DNA from: Erpetoichthys calabaricus
Lineage: Eukaryota > Chordata > Cladistia > Polypteriformes > Polypteridae
NCBI RefSeq assembly: GCF_900747795.2
Contig: NC_041403.2
Span: 77,000,951-77,064,950, forward strand
Direction: 5' to 3'
DNA length: 64,000 bases
Both the position numbers and the translations under genes were made by a program. This document shows, piece by piece, positions 56,301-64,000 of the stretch. Positions within the stretch are counted from its first letter, which is position 1. The number at the start of each line of letters is the position of its first letter. A model generated the notes under the pieces. The model saw only the letters and a list, made by a program, of their open reading frames with translations. It was not told the origin of the DNA and ran no database searches.

Positions 56301-59300
56301 TGGGTAGCGCTGCTGCCTTGCAGTTGGGAGACCTGGGGACCTGGGTTCGCTTCCCAGGTCCTCCCTGCGTGGAGTTTGCATGTTCTCCCCGTGTCTGTGT
56401 GGGTTTCCTCCGGGTGCTCTGGTTTCCTCCCACAGTCCAAAGATATGCAGGTTAGGTGGATTGGCGATTCTAAACAGGCCCTAGTGTGTGCTTGGTGTGT
56501 GGGTGTGTTTGTGTGTGTCCTGCGGTGGGTTGGCACCCTGCCCGGGATTGGTTCCTGCCTTGTGCCCTGTGTTGGCTGGGATTGGCTCCAGCAGACCCCC
56601 CGTGACCGGGTTGGAAAATGGATGGATATATAGTAAATGTAAGTTATGAGCAAATCAGATTCTCATTGTAATAGACTTGCATACTTAACTAAATAGTTAC
56701 TTCAATTCCACATTTAACCCATACTACTAATATATGCTTAAACTCTTGCTATTTATAAACAAAGACCTTCAGGATTTATGGATTTTCATCTCTAAATACA
56801 CAACTCAAATTTTATTACTATTTTCTTTTTATAAAATATGCATCTGAAGCATATAATCCATCCATTTTATCCAGTAATGGACTGGTAGTATTTCAACCAT
56901 TTGCTGTCTTGCACTTTGCTGCCAGGATAAAATTCTACCCCCACCCCAAACTGGAGAACTGGATGCTGCTAAAAATTAATACATTTTTTTTTTTTTTTTC
57001 CACTTAAGCATGCACTGGGAGATAGAAGAATATATGATATAAAAATATCTTTACATACTAATAGAGAAACTTAAAACAAAACAGGATACCAGAAACATTA
57101 AAATACTGTTGTGAATGACAGTCTCTATATAATTAACAGCTTCTACTAAATACCATGACCAATCAAAGTATTCAGTTAATTATAGCAATTGTGCTTATCC
57201 ATTCATGCACGCACATGGTCTGGACACCTTGGCTTTGAGGTCTGTAGCCAAAAAGAGAGAAGAGAAGCCCTCAGCTGCACAGAGTTTCAGAAGAGACTCT
57301 CAGTTCTGGCTTAGTTTGTGGTTTTATGATCCATGATCCAATAACTCCACTGCTTAGTTTTGGGCTTTAGTAGGCCTCTCTACTTTGAGCACACAGTGCT
57401 CATGTTAGACAGGAGTTAAGTGTAGCATGACAACAAGAAAAGGAAAGTCTAGTATGAGAGAAGAAAAAATGCTTTCAGATTAACTATGCCTTGAGCTTTT
57501 GTGTATTGGCAGCTGTCCATGGAATAAGAGACTACTTTCTATCTGTACAGAATCCCTGGGTAGCAATTAGTGGAGAGGTCTACCCATTTATGCATGCAAA
57601 AATTTAATTTTGAACCTGCCTTTGGTCACTAGTTTCACTGTAAAAGTGCAAGTTTGAATAGGTGTACCAAACAAAATGCCTTATCTTGATGTAATTCTTC
57701 ACACAATAGATGTTTTGGAAGAGTTTGATGAAACAATTATCAAATTTTTAAAAAATTATTGTCCTAGTCATTAATGTCTCCAGTGTGCAACAACAAAAGG
57801 AAATGGATAAAACCATCTCAATATATTCAATCTATCATTTTCCCCTTGCTTTTAGCAGAAGGAAGAAAGGAATACTATTATAGAATTCTCAGACTAAGCT
57901 GTATACAATAACCAACCCTGCTTTTCATTTGTCCACGTTTTTGGAACAGTTTTTCACAATATGTTTGAGCCTAGGTATCACTAGCTGTTTTTAAAAGAAA
58001 TGTAAGGAATCATCTTACTTTTGAGAATCTCCAAAAATTCCATGGTTACCCAAACTTTTAAATATAATAATGCAGACACTATTACAGATGTCAAGATGTG
58101 CTTTTATAGATTTCAATCAATACTTCCAAACTATCAACTCCTTGATCAGATATTCTCTCACCTGACTCTTGTGAATGGAAATGGCCCAAGCCAGCTTAAG
58201 TGGTAGCTGCTGCCTGCTAAGATAGATCCCACTGCTTGCTTTGAATATCCATCTCTCTATTTTCATGGTCTCTGTCACTCCACAAACAAACCGTACCTTT
58301 GGAAAACCTGCACAACACAGGGGAAAAAAGGTTACTAATATGACACTTACACTCCTCCTCCAATGAATTCTAATTTGATTTAGAGCCACAAGTTTCTTGG
58401 AAAGTTTACGGTTTACATAATGTCTGTATATTTATCACTCTAGAGAAAATAAAGCCTTTCGGAGTATTAGCTTTTTATGACTCAAATACTAGAAGAAGAA
58501 TGCAAGGCTTGAGAGGCACAGTGTTTCTAGATGTACGTTTTTTTGGAACTCAAAGCTTCCCAAGTTAGTATCTAGTTACACAAATGAGTCTTGTCATTAA
58601 GTACAATTAGTTAAACAATCAACAACTGAACAGTACCTTTGTTTTCAGTGTCAAAACCAACCACAACACCACGTGCTCCATTCACAAGGCCCTTTTGAAC
58701 ATCCAGGTTCTTAGTCAGCATGACCTGGAGGTGAAGATTAATTAGGGGAAAAAACAAGTTGGAGTTGCTATTTGCATATGTCAAATGCAAATAAAATGGT
58801 CAGTAAGATTCGTCATAATATATTCTTCTACATGTGTCATGCCATGGGCTTTGGAACTGGCATAGGATTAAGCAAGGTTGGTAAATGCAAGGATGCTTTA
58901 CAAGCAAAAACAAGTTAAAAAAAGATTATTAACTTAGTGTGACCTACATTGATATTATAACTTGATTATGTTCATTTAATGACAATAAATGTAACCAATT
59001 AAAGTATTTCTAGAACAAATTTATTGACGTGTTAAACAGATTTAAAATTGCCTTAAGAACATGAACAAGATAATACTTTTAAATATTTTCAGAATTGTAA
59101 GAAAAAAGTGTTTACTGTTGCCATACTGTGATTTATTTTAATGTTGACTGAAATATTCATAATATTTTTATAGTAAACAGAGCCTGACCATAAATATGTT
59201 TTTATTCTTAGGGTACTCCAGTTTTTGGCCGTTATCCTATATTTTGTGCATTTCAGGCTAACTCTAACTTGGCCCCATATAGGTGATGGTAGTTACGAGA

Positions 59301-62055
59301 ATGTTAATGTGCCCTGAAATTAATATTTCTACCTTGTATCCCATACCGCTGGGAAAGGATTCGACCCTGTAACCCTGCAACAGAAGTAAAAATCATAGCT
59401 GCAGGATGGTACCCAGGAAATATAACAAAATTACAAGAAAGATCAGTGGCGTTTTTTGACATGAAAACATTTGGTGGGGCTCATATTAGAATTTCTTTTG
59501 GGACAAAGGCTACTTCAGCATTAATATTAACTTATGTTAACTAATCATCTTTTTCCCTTTCTAGCTAATGATTAACGAAACATGCAAGTTCACACAATGT
59601 TAGTGTCAAAAATAATGGGATGCTGGTGCCTGGTCTGTTTCGATTTGCATCTGATCATTGTAATGTTAACCAAAGTTATCTGACAAAATACAGCAATATA
59701 GATTTAAACCTTAAGTAAAACTTAGCAATATTTTTCAATGGGCAGGAGATGGTTGTGATATTCTGTTACAATTTAGACACATAATAAACAAAAGTTTAAT
59801 TGTACGCTCAAGTAGAGAATTGAATGGTTTTGAGATGAAAAAAAGACCATTCACAAAGACATGACACGCAGTCTACACACTCTGCAAGACTCAAACACAA
59901 GTCTCGGGTGTATCCGATTGCAGCACTAACCACTGTGTAGCCAGGAGCTTGCTGGCAGCTCAAGACTAGTAAACATTTGAAATAATACTTTACTACTAAC
60001 ACTATGGACTGGTTTGAAACAGGGGCCTCCTAATGCTGGCTCCTTTTCCATGAAGTGGAAGGAGCACATGTGAGGCTTCCTTGGTGGACATTTTCATACA
60101 GTCCTTGGACAGTCCTTCTTAGCCCCATTCTAATCAATGTAAGGTCTTGTAAAAAAAATGTATTCCTGACAGACATCAGCTTTCTTTTTTTTCCATATTA
60201 CAATGACTAGTAAACCTACAGCAATGCAGAGTCCATGAGCCAGAAACAGGCTTGAAGCACCTTGAATGAAGACAAATTTTACATTCTACAAAAAGCAATA
60301 TTTTTCTAGGTAAGAAATTACATTAAGCAGATAATTGAAATTTTGAAAAAAAAAATCCTTAAGATGACAAAAAAGAGTTGTTATGAACTTTTTATTAATA
60401 AGTTAAATTCGTGAGGAATGCTCATTACAAGTACATATTTTACCCAACATCTGGTGGGGAACATGAATTCAGAAACACCAGAGAGAGTGCTGCATCTCAT
60501 TTAAGACATGCCCTCCTAAACACAGCAGCCATAACCAGAAAGTAGTTTAGCTTGTCTAGAAGATAAATTGGGATAAGGCATGAAAATGTGAACGTACAGC
60601 ATCAAAACAAGTAGGCTGAATGTACCTCACAACCCTGAAGTTTCACACCTTTAATGTTTAACAGATATATAGCATACATTTATAGAGGCATATAACATTG
60701 GATAGCATATTCCATCCATCCATCCATCCATTTTCCAACCCGCTGAATCCAAACACAGGGTCAAGGGGGTCTGCTGGAGCCAATCCCAACCAACACAGGG
60801 CACAAGGCAGGAACCAATCCTGGGCAGGGTGCCAACCCACCGCAGGACTGGATAGCATATTGTCTTGCAATAACCCATTAGCTTTAAGGGGAAGGAGTTT
60901 CTAATTAATAAGCGTATGAGGGGAGAAAAAAAGAGCTACACAGACAAGAAGTCAAATGGCAATGTTCCCAAATAAGGATTTGTATAAAATCTTCCATAGG
61001 ATGTAAATAAATTGTCTAATATTGAAACAAAATGCAAATTACTAATAGGACAATCAATACCTTTTGTGTTGTGTTTTTGCAAAATTATGAATTTAAGATG
61101 ATGGAAAAATTTTGCCAGTCTGAGAACAGCAATAGCTAAAAGGTACTGTAACAGCCAGTGGTGTCTCTGCAATAAGGGCAGGTGAAGCACAGCGTAATCC
61201 TCCACCAGATGGAAACGTGGTGCCAAAATTAAATAAAGCAGTAAATGTGACAAAAAATTTTAACTTATTATTAATATGGTTAAATCAAATCCAACTTAGT
61301 CTGCAAAATATTTTCCCTCAATTTTCCATGATTTGCTCTATGCAATTTCTTATCAAGAAAAAAGTTTTGGAATATGTGAAATTTCCTTTGTGCCTGGTGC
61401 CACTAGACCGTTACCAGGTTGCTGAGGCAGCCCCTTTAACCCTGCAGAACTTTAAGTGACCCATTGATTAAATTGAAGTGTGTGAACTTGCACATCTTGC
61501 TGTTTTGGAGTAGTTATCATCATGAATCATAATATTTATTTACATTCTATAAGATTTAGCAGTCTACACATTAAACAAAACTTGGAAATATAGGAATAGC
61601 CAACTGCATTTGTGCTTGATGTTAATTTTAAGATAACTTTTAATAATGCCATTTGATATATATTCATAGATCTTAACTTTCTGATTTTTAATGACATTAT
61701 TTGACCAACATTTCACCGTCACTGGTGTCGGAATCCTAATGCATTGTGAAACAAAGGCTCTCTTATCACTATCTTATGTGATCTTTACTGGAAGCCATCT
61801 CCAAATCCATTGCTCTCATTCTACATGGCTCCTTCCTCGTCATTCCAACACCATTTTCCTTGCTGCGCCCACTATATGCATATTAACATCACTGGCTCTG
61901 CTTCACACCATCTGAATTCATTTTCCTTCAACTCTGTAAGCTGATCCAAGTTAGTACCTTTCCAAGGCTCACCAGCAGCCACATACCAGGCCATTTAATC
62001 AGAGGAGTAGGTCTAGTAAGTGCCGCTATTTAAGTGCATCACCATCATCATTATC

Positions 62056-62097
<42 letters not shown>

Positions 62098-62865
62098 ACC
62101 CCCTCATACCAACCTTTTGCACTCCAGGAAGCTTCACCATTTCTAACAACCAATGGACACCTTTGCAGACTCTTCCTCCGAAATCTGTTTGGCTTCACAA
62201 GAACTTTCATTCCAAAAACAGCCCCAGTAACATCAGTGCTGGTACATAGCCTCTAATAAAAAAACTTGCTTGCTGACTAATACAACCTTCTTAAATGTGC
62301 ATTTTACTAAAGAAAATAGAAAGATAGCGTGACAATTTTTGTCTGATTTTGATGCTATATAGTGCTATACTGAGCAACCTATTTGCTTCAGTCTAGAGGA
62401 GTGTTGTATACTGTAAAAGACCTTGATATGAGCAAATGTTTTAAATAAAAGGCTTATACTTTTATTGAGTTCTATAAATAACAAACCCAAATAAGTTGTG
62501 TAACTGACTTGTCACTCTAACATACATGTCATTTTGGGTCCAGTTTTTAATTAACATTCATTTGATTCTGCAAGTTGTAACACATGCACAGTGGAGCATA
62601 CTGCAGAATATGACAGATGGAAGTAGGTATCCTCAAATTTGATTCAAGCTATAGTCACACTCAAATATGAGTAACTGTAGCTGTGATATCTTTTACTTGG
62701 ATGTTATAGATTGCATTGAGTAAGAAAAGCTGGAAAAAATATTGGTTTGTATGTTTTCATTTAAGGCTTTAAAGCAAAACAAAGTGGGAATATTTCGAAG
62801 GGGTGATTCTTTTCTATACACACTGTGTGTGTGTGTGTGTGTGTGTGCGCGTGTGTGTGTACATA

Positions 62866-62911
<46 letters not shown>

Positions 62912-64000
62912 CAGACAGATACTGATAATTTGAAAATTAAAAAAAGGGAAAAATGTTCTTTCCAATAGGGACCATACATACATAATTTTAGCTACAGGGT
63001 ATAATACTTGAGATAAAACAATGAAAAAAGACTTTGCTCTTTTCTAGAGCAAACCTTCTATTAAGATGAGAAAACACACAAAGTGCAGTCTGAAATAAAG
63101 TAGAACTCACCTGGGCACCAGTCTTTAGCTGTAACACTCGACTCACTGGGCTCTGGGCATCAATCATCTTCACTAGCTGTGGATCACTGTCTATAGCCTC
63201 GAATGTATGTATTGCACCTGTTTGATACAACAAGCAAATAGGAGATTGAGAAAGAATAATCATATTTTCATGGGGAATTGTGAACATGAAGAAATTTAAG
63301 ACTACATACCAACCAACCATCAATCCATTCTTATAATCCACCCATTTAGAACTTTGAGCCAAAAAACAATTAAAGATGGAAAATGTATAAATGGCATAAA
63401 ATTTAGGTGTTCAAGGACTGTACGGACACTTGTGTCCCTCAATGGACGGAATTCAGAAAGTAGGTTCTAGAACCTTCAATTCATTTCAGGGTTACAGGGC
63501 CAGAGGCTATCCCACTTGGACTTGGCAAAAGGCTGAATACAGTTCTGGGCAGGACTCTAATCTATCACAGTGACCACTGTTACTCACACATTAACACATA
63601 AATAAAACACACCCATATTCATATGCAGTGACAATCTGCAAGTGCCAATTAACATAATCTAAATAAATACATGAAAAAAAAAAAAATCCCTTTTGTAATG
63701 AATTTCTTCTGTGCTTGAGCATGCCTTTCATGAAATGGGACAAAAAAAACAAAAAACAAATGTAAGGGAAAAATAGAAGAAAAAAGGCAAACCTTATTAT
63801 AGCAAGTGACCTTTATGAATAGCAGTTGAATGTGGCACTCTGAAAGTCTAGTCACCCTATAATTTACATTTGTTTGGACTTGTATGCTCAAGCATAAAGC
63901 TTTATCTCGGAGACAGATCAGAACTAGGACACTAACAAATGAAAAAATAGAACTGCACACAGTGCTTGAAGAAGTATAATCAAATAAATGTCAGTGTTCC
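53320..64000 (-). CDS. PIF1: PIF1 5'-3' DNA helicase, C-terminal exons (5' end outside window)
   Basis: Five exons on the minus strand: 63217-63111, 58724-58637, 58307-58162, 53715-53524 and 53376-53320. All introns are GT-AG and phases join to about 197 aa. Exon order gives [47 protein letters not shown] and [20 protein letters not shown] (helicase motif V), then [20 protein letters not shown] (motif VI with the Arg finger region), closely matching human PIF1. The last exon adds SKENEPWP and a TGA stop, comparable to the acidic human tail. In the family PIF1 unwinds DNA 5'-3' and acts on G-quadruplexes, telomeres, stalled forks and mitochondrial DNA. Walker A and B exons are expected beyond 64000. 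The intron 53716-58161 has received a Penelope-like element and a SINE. Confidence 0.95.
54004..55985 (-). mobile_element. Penelope-like retroelement (RT plus GIY-YIG endonuclease), broken
   Basis: Minus strand from 5' to 3': [20 protein letters not shown] near 55880-55800, then an RT core with [12 protein letters not shown] and the catalytic YIDDIFIIW (55430-55330), then a C-terminal part [20 protein letters not shown] (near 54570), the Tyr-x-x-Glu-Thr-Gly word of the GIY-YIG nuclease, and [15 protein letters not shown]. The 3' end (54004-54110) is the terminal repeat with CGAAAGATTGCATATTGTAATC-like sequence shared with the copies at 2.2, 20.1 and 42.8 kb. It is broken in several places and 5'-truncated. 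It lies in a PIF1 intron, same strand. Confidence 0.8.
56290..56623 (+). repeat. Near-intact ATGG-tailed tRNA-like SINE with 13-bp target duplication
   Basis: Starts at the tRNA-like head (ggtggcgcagtgggtagcgc, A-box-like; gggttcgcttcc, B-box-like), continues through ctccctgcgtggagtttgca, ggtttcctcccacagtccaa and gggattggctccagcagacc, and ends gttggaaaatggat. It is flanked by identical ggatatatagtaa at 56277-56289 and 56624-56636. The exact duplication and clean sequence mark a young insertion in a PIF1 intron. Confidence 0.88.
60711..60849 (-). repeat. 3' fragment of ATGG-tailed SINE
   Basis: Minus-oriented: complement of the ATGG tail (four tccatcca units), then ccaacccgctgaatccaaac, ggtctgctggagccaatccc and gggtgccaacccaccgcagg, followed by unrelated DNA. 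Little diverged. Confidence 0.8.
62057..62095. repeat. (CT)n microsatellite
   Basis: About 19 CT units. Small reading frames across it are Ser-Leu repeats from the microsatellite, not genes. Confidence 0.9.
62824..62909. repeat. (TG)n and (CA)n microsatellite, mirror arrangement
   Basis: A TG run (62825-62860, interrupted by cgcg) is followed within 12 bp by a CA run (62870-62909). The two are complementary and could fold as a long hairpin. Confidence 0.9.
63425..63660 (-). repeat. Old SINE remnant
   Basis: Faint minus-strand similarity to the SINE body (cagttctgggcaggactcta, followed by a cacacattaacac stretch and gtgccaattaacataatcta). Confidence 0.35.

Noticed and set aside
62693-62983. 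Cys-Val or His-Thr repeat frames
   Set aside because: They are translations of the TG/CA microsatellite.

Overview
This is a vertebrate nuclear window of AT-rich DNA with multi-kilobase introns, GT-AG splice sites and a dense load of fish-type transposable elements. The gene order UQCRH-LRRC41-RAD54L matches the human 1p34 block as I remember it. The repeats include tRNA-like SINEs ending in ATGG tails, a 5S rRNA-derived SINE, an APE-type LINE, Tc1/mariner, hAT and Penelope-like elements. Together they suggest a ray-finned fish with large introns, possibly an early-diverging one such as a bichir or reedfish. The species call is a guess.

Host genes: (1) UQCRH, minus strand, 533-4269, four coding exons, 89 aa, the complex III hinge protein. 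(2) LRRC41, plus strand, 4828-13785, ten coding exons that join in frame to 704 aa, an Elongin BC-binding leucine-rich-repeat substrate receptor. It starts 558 bp from UQCRH, so the two are divergent and probably share a promoter. (3) RAD54L, minus strand, 14533-36725, eighteen coding exons that join in frame to 762 aa, the Swi2/Snf2 translocase of homologous recombination. It lies tail to tail with LRRC41. (4) The 3' part of PIF1, minus strand, five exons from 63217 down to 53320, encoding the C-terminal helicase motifs; the 5' exons lie beyond the window. RAD54L and PIF1, two DNA-repair motor genes, therefore sit in tandem about 16.6 kb apart.

Repeats by region: 1-5000 (UQCRH) holds a 57-bp perfect inverted repeat carrying a hammerhead-like core. 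5500-14500 (LRRC41 introns) holds a 5S-derived SINE, old SINE remnants and an unclassified GC-richer block. 14500-36700 (RAD54L introns) holds an internally reduced mariner-like element, a tandem array, a hAT MITE with exact 8-bp target duplications, and a broken uncharacterised mobile reading frame. 36800-53300 (intergenic) holds a hAT relic with nested SINEs, a SINE split by a solo LTR, a broken LINE with a SINE inside it, and two Tc1-like elements. 53300-64000 (PIF1 introns) holds a Penelope-like element with RT and GIY-YIG parts and a young SINE with 13-bp target duplications.

I found no tRNA gene, CRISPR array or operon. I see no convincing new multi-gene system. The most unusual items are the hammerhead-like hairpins, the orphan mobile reading frame in RAD54L intron 2, and the RAD54L-PIF1 adjacency.
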